This document shows positions 12,340-24,800 of a stretch of DNA of 64,000 nt, piece after piece. The notes under the pieces were generated by a model that saw only the letters and a program-made list of their open reading frames with translations, was not told where the DNA came from and did not search any database. Position 1 is the first letter of the stretch. The number at the start of each line of letters is the position of its first letter. Source of the DNA: Microvelia longipes (Eukaryota > Arthropoda > Insecta > Hemiptera > Veliidae); assembly GCA_018340805.1 (NCBI GenBank), contig JACMZG010001870.1, positions 48,487,682 through 48,551,681 on the forward strand, in the 5' to 3' direction. The translations under genes were made by a program, and so were the position numbers.

Positions 12340-13775
12340 ACTAGTTTTTAGGGAGTAAAGAAGCATTTTCACTCCCAAGGGAGAAATAAGTAACTATTTT
12401 TCCCCTGGCAATTACCTCCCACGGCTTCGCCTCAGAAATTGAATACTTTGGTTCCTCGGGAACCAACTAACTGCTCAGAAAAATAATAGCATTCTTTATT
12501 CCCTTGGTGCATAAATAACTATTATATGACCTTATTTACCAAAAATTATGAGGCAGAGAAAATTTCGATTACTTTCAACAGTCTTTAGGTAGGGTATACA
12601 GTCTCTAGTAAAATTCCTATGATTTTAGCTTTACGCTTTACCCCTACCCCTGTTCATCCATCGTTCCATAGTGTCGAATTATCGTTACGCAACCTTTTTA
12701 CACCCATTGTGTTATCGACAAATGAAATGAATTCCTAGGACAGAGTAGATTTACTGGATTAACAATTACAAGATAAATTATTTTATGTTTGATGTCGAAT
12801 TAAAAAATTATATGTTAATTACTGGTAATTCTTGGTACAAGATTTCATTTTGTTTAATTAAGATAGTATATTGTGTTTTTTTAAGTATAATTTTTTTGGC
12901 TCTCATGTCGTTTTGCGTTAAATTTGTCTTTGTACAAATTGACTCACACCTGTGTGTGTGTATTTCTAGCTGATTTTTGTTATCACGCTCAATTTTGATT
13001 TTTTTTTTTGCTCAATTAATTTTGCACGTTTTTATCCTTCAATTACTATATATAGAAGGAGCATAAGACCGTAAAAACAATGTAATTCCACTGATAACAC
13101 GAAAGCCGGTTTATTAATTTTACATTACCGTTGGTTCAAAAGTCTACCCTACGGAGGACAGGAACCCGGTCGAGTATCAGGGTTGTTGTGACGTCATTAA
13201 CCTGGTTTAACGAGTCAGCAAAATTTTCTAAAACAGGTACTTATAAAGTTTTTGCTAGGGTAAAATATTATTCGATGTAATTATTATTGTTTGCTGAATC
13301 CAGTGGAACTCGTCCGGAATCAATACGGACCCTCTAAGTTAGCCAAAATCCGATAATTTTGAGATCAATAAAAAACAAAAAAAATTAAATAGTGCGACAT
13401 TTTCTCTGTTTATCTGGTTTTTTAGACTAATACACACACACACATATATTTAATTTAATTTAAATATTTAATTTATATTTAAATAAACCTTAGACTGAAG
13501 TCTTAAATTTATTTTTAGTATATTAGTTATTTATGAACCAAGGGAGTAAAGAAGGCTATTATATCCCTGAGTAGTTAGTTGGTTCCTAGGACGAAAGCCA
13601 AGGGAACCAGAGCATTAATTTCCCGAGGCATAGCCGAGAGATTTATGTGTTCAACTCCTAAGGTGAAGCTGAGGGAGTTATGACTTAACTCCCGAGGCGA
13701 AGACAGGGAAGGTGATAATTGTGAGGAAAAATAGCATTTTACTCCCAAGGTGCAAACAAGATTTTATCTCCAGAC
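12340..13775. mobile_element. Possible 1.4-kb inverted-repeat element
   Basis: The segment at 12,350-12,535 (ending CCCTTGGTGCATAAATAAC) is a diverged reverse complement of 13,530-13,750 (CCAAGGGAGTAAAGAAGGC, AGTTAGTTGGTTCCT). Both arms are flanked on the outside by ATTTTATCTCCAGACG. The interior includes a family C fragment at 13,045-13,110. There is no reading frame of note. The arms differ by many gaps, so the element is old or the call is partly coincidental. Confidence 0.45.
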
Positions 13776-14084
13776 GATGACGTCATTAAATTATTGTTTT
13801 ATTTTCTGAGTTGGTAGTAACTACCAGGCAAGTAGGCCACGTTGTTAGGCCCTTTTTGCCAGCTCCCTAAGATAGTGTTCTACTCCATTTAATTTCAAGT
13901 GTAGGTATATTTCATCTAATCTAGACAGAAGAGCCGTGTATTTCTATGGTTCCTCTCATGCTTTTTTCAAACAATCATGCATATTTTCACTGACTCTTAT
14001 GTCTAGTGAAACCAGGATAACCTGTCCTCGCTGTTAAATCAAGCCTCCTTACACTTTAAACTACAAGGCAGACACACTATATTA

Positions 14085-14355
14085 TTATAATGAATCTACT
14101 ATGAGGGTCCTACATTTTGCTATACCAAGATTTATTAGGTTAAGGACTTTAACGAGTACCTGACACCCACAGGTCGAGACACCGCTTTACGTCCCTTCTG
14201 AAGGACGTGGTACGCAGAAATTTTATCCCTCTCATAAAAATTCCCAGATGCTGTGCTGGATTGAACCATGACTAAATAAACTCGAAAGTTCAAAGTCCAT
14301 TCGTTTTGTGTATTGGCCGCGTACCTTAACCACTACACCACGGGTGACTCTAGGA
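14085..14355 (-). mobile_element. tRNA-derived SINE (CACCCGTGGTGTAGTGG head)
   Basis: On the minus strand the head reads CACCCGTGGTGTAGTGGTTA, matching a pol III A box of the tRNA-Glu/Asp/Gly style. A B box GGTTCAATCC (14,258-14,267 in reverse) follows about 60 bp later, then a non-tRNA body and an ATT-rich end. A truncated copy of the same head (GAGTCACCCGTGGTGTAG) is at about 44,826 on the plus strand. Confidence 0.7.
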
Positions 14356-15349
14356 GCCGCCCCTAATCAAGTCAACAAATTATTTATTGCTCTAACATCT
14401 TTTTTGGCCTGAAACGGATTTTGAGCCAATAAAAAAATTTGTTGATCAGGTCCCCTTTATCAATTTTAAGAGTGCTGCCCCAAACAATTCGCTCAGTATA
14501 CCTATTTTTGGTATGAAATGGATGTCGAGTAAATAATAATTTTGGTTAGTTCTCTTTTATAAATTTAGGGGGGCCGCTCCCGGGAAAGTGTCTGCAACAT
14601 GGTCGTATCGCAAGCGCTTGAACTTCTCGTGAATATGTATACGAATCTGTTGCGAAAATAGGGTTCAATTAAAGTTCATACAATTAAAAAAGTCTTATTT
14701 TCCTTTTTGTCGAAGTCTTCCTCAGGGGGATGCGCTAATTCCCTTCCAAGAGACACGAATTTTCCCTTCCCAGCGGGAAAAGGGGGGTCAATTTGTTAGT
14801 ATAACCCTTGACCTTTGGGTGGTGTCAGTATGAAGCCTGGGTGATTAAGAGTCTCCCTGTGACGTCAGAATCTACGTCAGTTTGCCTCCCCCCCTCTTAA
14901 GAGGGGAATCACTAAAGGAGAGGGTTTGTGTGATATATCCCCTGCGAGACTCTCTAGAGTCAATTACTTTACCTGACTTCTTTTTTCTTATAACGCTAAA
15001 CTTTTTATTAATTATTGTTTATTTAAGAAAGAAATAACTGTTTTAATTAATTAAACATTTTCAGATTTTCTTTTAGTGTTTGAGTTAAATTTTATTTAAT
15101 TATATTTGATATTTATATATATATATATATTTAATATATATTAGATATATATATATATATATATATACATATTGAGCTGTTAGGACTACAGAAGGACTAC
15201 TTAATTACAGAAGGCGAAATCGGTAGGAATACTGTCGAAACAATAATGTTGTTATAATATCAACTGACTTGTCAGTAAAAAAAATGATAAGTTATAAGAT
15301 TTTAATCAGCTAGAGAGTTTTATACTAAAAAATATTGATTGTTATCTTA

Positions 15350-16515
15350 CAGTTCCCTTTAGCCTTAGTTCTACAAAATACCTACATTTAATATCCACGG
15401 TTCATTGTTGTCTTAGTTCTACTGAATAAACTACATTTATTATTATCCCACTGTTCATTGTAGTCTTAGTTCTACTAAATGAACCACATTTATTATCCAC
15501 TGTTCCCTCTAGCTTTAGTTCTACTGAATAAACTACATTATCATCCGGGTTCCTGTGATTGTTTTACTGAATAACTACATTTATTATCTTACGGTTCTCT
15601 ACTAGTACAATATAACTACCATTTTATTATCCTACGGTTTCCTCTAGTCTTAGTTCTACTAAATAAACTACATTTATTATCCTACGGTTTCCTCTAGTCT
15701 TGTCATGAAATAAACTAATTTATTATCTACGGTTTCCTCTAGTATTTTCTACTGAATAAACTTACTTTATTAATCCCATTTTCCCTCTAGCTTTTCTACT
15801 GAAGACCTACATTTTTCATTCCGCGGTTCATTGTAGTTATTGTTTACTGAATAAACTACATATTATCTACGGTTCCCTTTAATTCTTTTAATCTATGAAA
15901 AGAATTACATTATAATCGCAGGTTCCTCTAGCTTTAGTTTACTGAATCAAACTACATTTTCTCCGGTTCATTGTAGTATTGTTTTATGAATAAAATACAT
16001 TCTATTATTCCAACGGTTTCGCTAGTCTTTGTTCTACTGAAGAAACTACATTTATAATCCATTGTTTCCTCTAGTTTGGTTCTACTGAAAAAACTAATTT
16101 TTATTCCGCGGTCATTGTTCGTATTAGTTCTACTGATTAAACTACATTTTATTTCGCACGGTTTCTTTGTCTGAGATTCCCTGATTAAAGCACATGTATT
16201 TTCCCACGTGTCCCTCAAGTCTTGCTTCTCTGAAGAACTACCATTTTATATTCACTTCTCTACTTTGTGCTACTGATACTACTTTATATTCCGCGGTTCA
16301 TTGTAGTATTAGTTCTACTGAATAAACTACATTTATTATCCCACGGTTCCCTCTAGTCTTTGTTCTACTGAAGAAACTACATTTATAATCTCACTGTTCC
16401 CTCTAGCTTTAGTTCTACTGAATAAACTACATTTATCATTCCGCGGTTCATTGTAGTCTTAGTTCTACTAAATAAACCACATTTATTATCCCACGGTTCC
16501 CTCTAGTCTTAGTTT
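15350..16515. repeat. 50-bp tandem repeat, about 23 copies
   Basis: The unit is CTTAGTTCTACTGAATAAAC followed by TACATTTATTATCCCACGGT and TCCCTCTAGT. Many copies differ by one-base gaps, which may be partly sequencing error. A 15-residue-like minus-strand frame at 15,952-16,218 is a by-product. There are no unique spacers, so this is a minisatellite, not a CRISPR array. Confidence 0.9.
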
Positions 16516-17014
16516 TACTCTGCGAGGGGATAGTCGTCGCCCCCATTTAATGGATGATGTACGATTTAATTTTCTTTTGATGATAAATGCACTTTATGAA
16601 AAACCATTGATGCACGAGATTGTAGGTAGTTAGATTTTTAGCTTTCTCTTCTGAAAAGATCTGAATTAGTATGAAAACAAGAGATGATTACAGGTAATTA
16701 TAGAAAACGTGGAGTAATTACAGCTACGCGGTGCTAGTTTTTCAGATAATTGACCAAGTTAGTAGAAACTACTACAAGTTCCTTACATTTTTAACTATTA
16801 TGCAGGTTATACCTTAATTGCATTGTTTGTCCTTTTAATTTTACGATTTTATTTTTAAATTAATTTAGTTGATTAACTTAGCAGCCCCGCGCCTTGTGTT
16901 GTCTGCTTCGCGGCCGCATGGTTGTTGTTCTTTAGCGTTTTCGTATGAGTAGTACTGTAAATGACGTACTCTTACTGGCGATCGATATTTGCGATTTCTC
17001 AAGCGTTGTAGTAA

Positions 17015-17760
17015 AAATCTGGTACAGGGTACCTCGAAAATTCCCTTTATGACATCGGATTGGCTACGCTCGTCTACCCTTCAGACTCGCTTCGCTTGTC
17101 CTCTGAATATATAAATTACTAAATTTATACACTGCAACACGTCTTAGGACTCGCTTAGCTCGTCCGTTTGTATAGTAATGTATTGTAAATACATTCTTTA
17201 TTAACTATTGAGAAAAGAAACGACTTTTATTCTACAATGTTTTTATAAACAGGAACAATATATTTCATCCATTTGGATATCTTCAGGAAAGACTAAAAAC
17301 AAAAGTATAAATATTACTAAAAACATACAAATAATAAGACAAAAGCAAAACAAAAACATAAAACTAAAAAAAACATTGTTAGAATTAAAGTCGTTCTTTC
17401 CTAATAGTAATTATGGAATTCTACAAAAAGACGTTCTCTCTAAGAAGTTTAAATACATTCTTTTCAATGCCAGCGATCACCCATCTACGGAATGACCACG
17501 CTTGATGCTTCTTAACTTTTATGATCCAACAAAAAACGTAGACATACTTGTTGCATCAAACGAGACTGAGTATACTTATTTATTTAAAAAGGGATATGAC
17601 TGTACCAAATTTCAACTCGATTAGATTATTTCCGGATTTTTTACAATTTTTAAACAAAACATACACAAGTCATTCGATAAAAACTAAGCTTATGTTGATG
17701 ATGAGATGAAACTTGGCACATATGTTAGTCTTATACATGGCTTTAAGAATGGAAGCTTTT
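17015..17760 (+). repeat. Dispersed repeat family A copy interrupted by a 250-bp insertion
   Basis: The copy starts at the GGTACAGGGTACCTCG block, holds CAGACTCGCTTCGCTTGTCC and resumes after 17,464 with GCGATCACCCATCTACGG and the AT-rich tail. The interruption (about 17,200-17,449) is flanked by a 14-bp direct repeat, TAAATACATTCTTT, at 17,186-17,199 and 17,450-17,463. The open frame at 17,208-17,495 lies mostly in the insertion and is not recognised. Confidence 0.6.
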
Positions 17761-18320
17761 AAAATAAGATGGATGAAATGTCATAATAATAAAGAAGAAA
17801 TAAATAAACAAATAAAGAATATAAGAAAGAAAGAATTTCAAACACAAAAGCGCAAACACACAAACGCATCTATCTATTTATCAAATGTCCGTTTCAGACA
17901 TTTTGATGACGTTATAAGTGGTTTTTATAATGTTGTCTGTCTGTCTGTGTCACGTATACCTCCCGCTGCGTTTATGCCAGTTGAAACTTAGCACAAAATC
18001 AAACTGGGGTTAGTTTTGCTGAGTCATCAAAAAGTGTAATAAAGTCGTAAAGAATAAAAAATTTGACTGTTCGAGTTGACATTAGACACACATGTACATC
18101 TATTATTATTGTGTTCAATCGATAAAAAAAAATCAATTTTGATTTTGGTCGCCATTTTAAATATTATATGTTTATATAAAATTATATTTTAAATGTTAAT
18201 GATCTAACTGGTCATCGATATTTAACATATTTATCTGGTAGTAAACTTCTAATAGATTAGTAGTGGAAATTCTTAGCTTTTCAACTTTTAGTTTGTAATT
18301 ATAAGACAATATATATATAT

Positions 18321-21300
18321 TAGGGTGGCCCTTAGCTTATAGGGTGAAAAAAAATGTTAGAATGTTGTGCTCCCCCTAATTTGTTTCGAATATATGACAA
18401 AAAAATTCCATAAAATTTTAGCCCGATCGGAGGTGATTAACAGGTGGCCGGGCCTTTGAAGTTTTACAGGTGTCAAAATTCGTCAAAATTGTGATTTTCG
18501 TGACAAATTTTTTTCTGGGATTTTTTACATATTTTCTAAGTAAAAACAATACTTATCCTTTAATTAGACACTAGAACTTATCATTATGACTGAAATCATC
18601 TTAGTTTGTTACTTAATCTGACATTTAATGGTGGACATATTATTTTTTCTGAAAATTTTTTAAAAACATTTTTTTCTCTACACTGCAAAGTATACTCATA
18701 ATATGTTTTTTGTTATCAATTCATTGGCATATTATGTCTTGTATACTGTTTCTTATTTAAGACCATATTGGTTATTTTACCAAATTAGCAGACCTAATGT
18801 GAAACATACAAAACTGTCATCCTACTCGCAGTAGGTGAAGCTAGTAATGAGTATAATAGTCAATTCAGTTTCAAGAATTTTTCATTTTTTTTGGTTTAAA
18901 TTTATTTTCAAACAAGTCATTATTGTGAATTGTAACTTTGTGTGTTTACTCCTTTGCTTTATCCCCCCCCCTCTTCCCTTACCAAATTTATTAACCATTA
19001 ACAAATTGTAAATTTTTTTTTTAGTACAGCATGCATATTTAAATCTTATAGCCTCGTTATTGACTAATGATTGAATAAAATGCAGTTAGATTGGGGCCTT
19101 ACTCGCACTGTGTCACCATAGCACGCTCTTAAATACCCTCTTATAAGAAAATGTTAAATTTCTCATCGAAGATTTTTCTTTGGTAGACACTCGAACTCAC
19201 TTTTAAATAAATAAATTTTTTAAACAATAGATCGCCTTCGACATCCATCTTGCAGGCTAATAGCACCTGGCTTTCTAAATGCCTCTCGTGGGGTATCTCC
19301 TAGAAAAATCACTGCCAGCTCTATTAGCTCCCTGTAATCTTCTTCTTAATTGTTTTTCTTTTAAACTTTTTACGAAGAAGTCAAGCATATCTCTTCTTAA
19401 ACTTCTGGGCATCCTCCTTCAATACCAGAAGAATATTTTTGGGTCTATCTTGACCCCATGACTTTCTGAACCTAGAAAACAGTGGAACATCTGGCCCAAG
19501 TCGTCCACAAATTCATTGATACACCCTTTAACCACTTCAAATTGTGGTGCCTAAAGGCAGGTATAGAAAATCCTTTTCTAAGAGGTTTCTCAATATTTCT
19601 GCAGCTCATTGTTCTTACGGTGTTCGATGCCATGGTGTCAAAACACACCGCTGGACTGAATCAAGAAGTCCTCATCTTCAAGACATTTTATGACTGCTGC
19701 GGCTTATTCTGCTCCAGTAGCCTGTGGTATGGCTCGGACCTATCAAACTTGTCTTTTACGCCATATAAATAAGAACTGCCAACCTCTTTCTTATTGTCTT
19801 TGATGAAGCTTCCCATCCAATGCACAAACAGCCACTGATTTCTATCAATACTAAGGTTTTTAACATTTCCTTGTATCTAGAATCCTTAACTGGGATCGTT
19901 TACGCTTGTTGAATTTCTGTTAATTACCAGTCCTTTGCATCATGGCTAATGCTTCTGCTGTGGTAACTTATACATGAACAGCATCTCTGTCCCTAACTTT
20001 GCACCTATTAACGTTGGTGCTAGGCGATCATTAAAAAAATCAACAGCTCCTCTAAAACCCAACGACGAAGGAAAAATTGCATCAGAATGCTCATCTGACA
20101 ATCCCTCACTGTCTTCGTGTAGCTATACTGCTTCTGGTGGTTGTAGCATTCCGCAAACAAATAGATCGATCAATATCCTCCAAGCATCGAGTTTTTCAAC
20201 GGACCTTTCCTCCTTCGCTCTGCAGTTCTCTATTCGGTCTGTGTAAATTAATGTCAACTCCCAGTACACCAGATCGCCCATCATTCTTTGCCTTGCAAAA
20301 AATCTTTTGTCCTCCTGAATATTATTTGATTTTCGGCGTTACTATGGGCAATATGAAATAAATCATCCAGCCTGTCTGTAAAAGCAAAAAACTACTGATA
20401 GCAAACTCAGTGGTTTTAGAAGATTTTCTGAAGACAACAACAATGGTTAGAACGAAGAACTTTTCACTTGTATTTTATACTTAAACAAACACTTAAACCA
20501 ACACAAACTTAAACCAAACAATATTTGATGGTAACAGTTTGTTCTCTGATCTAGACTGGAACTTTTTTGAAGTAAGTCAAAGGGATTAAAATGATTCATT
20601 CATAGTACCCCTGCTTAGATCACTTCATCTTGCATTATTTTCCTTGACTTATCTTAAATCCTTAAGTGGCACTAGGGTTATTTTACCTAAAAGTATTTAG
20701 GGAACAAGTTGTGTCATTACTAATGTATTAATAACTTATTCAAAGTTATAACCTATCTTGCCCTTTCTTTATTCTATCATTTTTTGTGAAATTATATAAC
20801 TTCATATTTCTAATACGGAAGAGGGGAAGTCAAGCAAAGGGGGGGGGGAACACACAGTTTCAGATGTCACAATAATGATTGTTTTGAAATAAATTAAACT
20901 TAATTGGTATTATACTCATTATTTAGCTTTCACTACTGCGAGATAGGATGACAGTGTTTTGTATGTTTACATTAGGTCTGCTAATTTTGGTATAAATAAC
21001 AATTATTGGTCTTAAATTATAGAAAACAGTATACAAGAACATAATATGCCAATGAATTGAATAACAAAACATATTATATGAGTTATACTTTGCAGTGTAT
21101 GTAGAAAAAAAAATTTTTTTTAAAAAATTTTCAGAAAAAATATATATGTCCACCATTAAATGTAGATTAAGTACAAACTAGAGTGATTTCAGGTCATAAT
21201 GAATAAGTTCATAGTGTCTAATTAAGGATTAAGTATTTTTTTACTTAGAAATTTGTAAAAAATCCCAGAAAAAAAATTTGTCACGAAAATCACAATTTTG

Positions 21301-21435
21301 ACGAATTTTGACACCTGTAAAACTTCAAAGGCCGGCACCTGTTAACACCTCCATCGGGCTAAATTTTATGGAATTTTTTGTCTTTATTCGAACAAAATTA
21401 GGGTTGAGCAGAAAGAAGTTCAATTAAGGCACCTA
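18321..21435. mobile_element. DNA transposon relic with ~0.6-kb terminal inverted repeats
   Basis: The left arm (18,321 to about 18,975) begins TAGGGTGGCCCTTAGC and contains AAATTTTAGCCCGATCGG, GAAGTTTTACAGGTGTC and AATCACAATTTTGACG in one order or its complement. The right arm (about 20,815-21,435) is its reverse complement throughout. Flanks are TA-rich. The interior (about 19,200-20,400) is the decayed transposase listed separately. Long inverted ends plus an internal gene indicate a cut-and-paste DNA transposon; I do not assign a superfamily. Confidence 0.8.
19200..20110 (-). pseudogene. Decayed transposon-encoded protein
   Basis: Reading the minus strand in three frames gives fragments typical of a protein carried by mobile elements in many arthropods: DRLAPTLIGAKLGTEML (about 20,010), WLFVHWMGSFIKDN (about 19,820), CFDTMASNT (about 19,630), RHHN (about 19,545) and PARWMSKAIYCLKN (about 19,235-19,280). 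The order is that of the family, but stop codons and frame changes separate the pieces, so no intact product is possible. Forward-strand open frames at 19,279-19,461, 19,482-19,772 and 19,974-20,361 are antisense shadows. My recognition of the family rests on these motifs alone. Confidence 0.6.
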
Positions 21436-21599
21436 AATATATCATATATTATATATAATTATTTTATCATATTATATATATTTATATATATTATTATATA
21501 TAATATATATATATATATATTTATATATTATATATTATAATACTATATATATATATATATATATTATATATATTATTATATTATAATATATATATATAT

Positions 21600-21669
<70 letters not shown>

Positions 21670-21725
21670 ATATATATATATATATATATATTACATATAT
21701 ATATATATATATATATATATCTTTT
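21436..21725. repeat. TA microsatellite
   Basis: Almost pure (TA)n with occasional ATT interruptions; it adjoins the right end of the 3.1-kb transposon relic. Confidence 0.9.
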
Positions 21726-21739
21726 GAGCGACACTTACA

Positions 21740-22390
21740 ATTATATGAAACATTTTGTTTACATTTGTCAAAATCATGAGTTTTTAGCGCATAAAGTTTA
21801 AAATTTTTAAATCATGTAATGCTTTTATAAAAGATAGTCCTAATATTCTTGTAAAGAACTAAACTAATAGTGGGTCATTCCACGTCAAGTCAACACAAAA
21901 AAATACATTTTTGGACTTGATGCCACCGATTTAATATAATTTGGCTAACAGTTAGGCTTCATAGAAGAATAAAAAAAAAACATTTTTTTGGCTCATTTAA
22001 AAAAAGTTAAGATTTATCACATAATTATTGATAGAAATTACAAAAAAGTGACTTTTATACCTTGACACACGTTATGGGCTACTGTGTCCAATCCCACGGC
22101 GGTCCCAGAATGAAACTTTGTGGACATTTTACTAACAGTTTAAGCTCTTTTTAGCATTTTTTTCAACATTTTTAATAAGTTGCTTTTAGAGATATAAACG
22201 GATTTTTCTCGTGGTCCGAGGTTCGACTCTAGTCATGGCGCCAATCCCATTAGCAATTTTTTCCCAAAGGAAATTCGCTAATAGTATAAATAGAGTTATA
22301 AAATTGCATCATTTTGTTTACATCTGTCAAAGTCATGAGTTTTTAGCGCATAAAATTTAAAATGTTTAAATCATGTAATGCAAAATTATT
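21740..22390. repeat. Direct repeats flanking a GGGTCATTCCACGTCAAG segment
   Basis: The block CATTTTGTTTACATTTGTC to AAATCATGTAATGC at about 21,748-21,821 is repeated with a few changes at about 22,311-22,382. Between them is TGGGTCATTCCACGTCAAGT (21,871-21,890), a motif that I associate with ends of DNA transposons in animals. There is no open frame. The element type is not determined. Confidence 0.5.
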
Positions 22391-23785
22391 TAATTAAAAT
22401 ACATCGATAACTCATAAGGTATAGTTATCACATATGATAAGAGTAATTTCCCGCCAGAACTTTATTTAACACCACTTAGCTTGGTCTTTTAGGAGGAGTA
22501 AAAAGTGCATTTTAGAGTTAGGTTCTTCTTGTCCGTGATTTGTTACGAAACGGTGTAGTGCGGTTCAGGGCAGTTTGGATACGAATGGAGGACGAGCCCG
22601 AACATAGTTCTTACTCTAGGTTACTCTAGTGTACAATGGAGTAACGCGCCGAACAAACCTACAGTAAAATTGCTGAATGTCTAACACCGTCCGACATTTC
22701 TGGCTCCGAAAAGGAGCCAGAAATAAATCTTAAGCCATATCATTCTACCCATACTCTCAAGATGAGTAGTAAGTCCCTAATTGAATCAGTGCGGTCAAGC
22801 AACAAGTTAAACGAAGTTTAATCTTACTTGTGTTATTTTTAAGCTTAGCTTAATAGAGTTCTCCTATAAGCTTCAGAAGAACTAAGCTATATTTAAAGTC
22901 TGACTAGACTTGTTTATAGTAGTTAAAGTTTCATTGTTTTTACCGTTCTGGACTTAGAACTCTTCTCCTAGATGAGCCTATTTTCTTGTCTGCTAGAAAT
23001 ACCTACTTCCTGAATTAGTGAAAAATTAATACGCCTATTTGTATTAAAGAACTTTTTCACTTCTCCTAGTTCTCCTTTTAAAAGGTTTGCTTATTTTTAG
23101 CTTCTATTTCTTATTAGGCTCGACTATTATTACCTTCCTCTCTGTTTTTTGTTGCCTATTTCTGGGTCCTCTTTAGTCACAAACTAGCCTATTTTTATCA
23201 TGCCCTCATTTGTTTGACTTGCCTATATTTTATGGCTCACTTTTTTTAAGCTTGTCAAGTTGTATCAGTATATATGTGCCGATATATTTAGCTTTAAAAT
23301 AATATACCTTGGTGTTAAACATGTGAAACATTAAAAGTAAAGAAAGCAAACTTTATTAGGTTCTATACTATTACACTGAAAAAGAGAGGGGACTCTATCT
23401 TATGCTAATAACGATGAAAACCCAATTTTGGCTTTATTTCCCTGACTGCTCCATCCATATTAGGTAATTACACGAAAGCTGGGTTATTGATAACGTGTTT
23501 ATTGATAACAGGGTATTGTTATCATTATATTTCATTACCAAGGTTGTATATATTAGCATTACACTATGAGAGCACCCAGTTCGACGCAGACTCGATCTGT
23601 TTATACTCTTTTTAAAAGGACTGAAAGAGTAAGAAACGTTACAGACAAGTCGGAGCTTCTAGTTATTAATTATTATTCGCCACCCTATAAAATTGAACTG
23701 GTCTTGCAAACTAATTAATAGTTAAGTAATTGCTAATTAGTAAACTTAAATACCATTGAACTAATATGACTGAGGATGAAATTAT
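22391..23785. other. Intron 1 stretch without recognised features
   Basis: This is lower-copy-looking AT-rich sequence with no long open frame on either strand and no clear tandem or inverted repeat. I see nothing to annotate. Confidence 0.5.
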
Positions 23786-23789
23786 TCAA

Positions 23790-24070
23790 TACATAAAATC
23801 AAACATGACATTATTTACTCCACAAGATCAAACATAACATTATTCAATCTATAAGATCAAACATGACATTATTCAATCCATAAGATGAAACACGACATTA
23901 TTCAATCCATAAGATCAAACATGACATTATTCAATCCATAAGATAAAACATGACATTATTTAATCCATAAGATCAAACATGACATTATTTAATCCTTAAG
24001 ATCAAACATGACATTATTCACTCCATAAGATCAAACATGACATTATTTAATCCATAAGATCAAACATGAC
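23790..24070. repeat. 29-bp tandem repeat, about 10 copies
   Basis: The unit is AAGATCAAACATGACATTAT followed by TCAATCCAT. Copies are highly similar, with a variable C/T in the ATTCAATC segment. Confidence 0.9.
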
Positions 24071-24262
24071 AATTTATAACCCCGTAGGGTTGAAAATAGT
24101 GAGACCTAAGTACTACTACTTTAAGCTTTGGATAATCATTAAATTCTGAGTATGAGCGAAGCGAGTCCGACGTTGTGAGGAAGTTCTGAGGTACCTCGAA
24201 CCCGATTGTTTATCTTATTTGCTCACATCTTATTATTACTTCCCGTATCTCTTATCTTATCT

Positions 24263-24492
24263 GCGTCCGTAGCCGCGGTCGTATGGTACTGGTCTTCGGC
24301 ACCAGAGGTCCGGGGTTCACAGCCCGGGCTATGCTCTCAGTTTTTAATGAATATAATTTGTTGTAAAAAGATTTCGCCAACTTTAGCTTTACTTTGAGCA
24401 TAGTAGATGTGACCCACCCGAGGTTGTTCCCGCAGGGCGAATACCCTGAAGGGCCGTAAGGCCCTAAAACGGGCATTATTATTATTATATCC
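24263..24492 (+). mobile_element. tRNA-derived SINE with (ATT)n tail
   Basis: The head GCGTCCGTAGCCGCGGTCGT carries an A-box-like segment. A B-box-like GGGGTTCACAGCCCGG follows at 24,312-24,327. The body includes CCCACCCGAGGTTGTTCC and GAAGGGCCGTAAGGCCC, and the copy ends in (ATT)n. A second copy of the same family lies on the minus strand at 47,853-48,082. Forward and reverse open frames across it (24,206-24,476) are not genes. Confidence 0.8.
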
Positions 24493-24544
24493 TTATTTTG
24501 GTCTTATCTGATTAATTCTTCGATTCAATTCTCGATGTTTTCGA

Positions 24545-24800
24545 TTTGCAAATATTGAAGAATTAGGTCTTCCGATTGTGACCGCGTCACTGTACATGAA
24601 TAACCCGACATTTCGCTTTACCTGTGGAAGGCATCTTCAGGGATGTTAGATATCATGAATGAAAACTACAAAACTGAACTTAAAACTAAGTTGCTACAAA
24701 ACTAAATATGTTCCCTTCAGTGGAAGCGAAACGTCGGATTATTCATCTTCGCTCACACGGTCACCATCGGAAAGACTGAATCTTCAGGACATTAACCGCG
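24545..24800. repeat. Inverted-repeat segment with GCGAAA(C/T)GTCGG motifs
   Basis: GAATTAGGTCTTCCGATTGTG and CCGACATTTCGCT (about 24,560-24,617) are mirrored by AGCGAAACGTCGGATTATTC and CCATCGGAAAGACTGAATC (about 24,724-24,783). It may be a small non-autonomous element or a Penelope-like end; no gene is present. Confidence 0.5.

Noticed and set aside
15350..16515. CRISPR-like regular array
   Set aside because: The repeats are contiguous 50-bp tandem units without unique spacers, in a eukaryotic intron.
17208..17495. 95-codon Lys/Ile-rich frame
   Set aside because: It starts inside and ends outside a small insertion in a repeat; no recognisable motif.
19279..20361. Four forward-strand frames
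   Set aside because: They are antisense to the decayed minus-strand transposon protein.
24252..24476. 74-codon minus frame and overlapping plus frame
   Set aside because: Both lie in the SINE.
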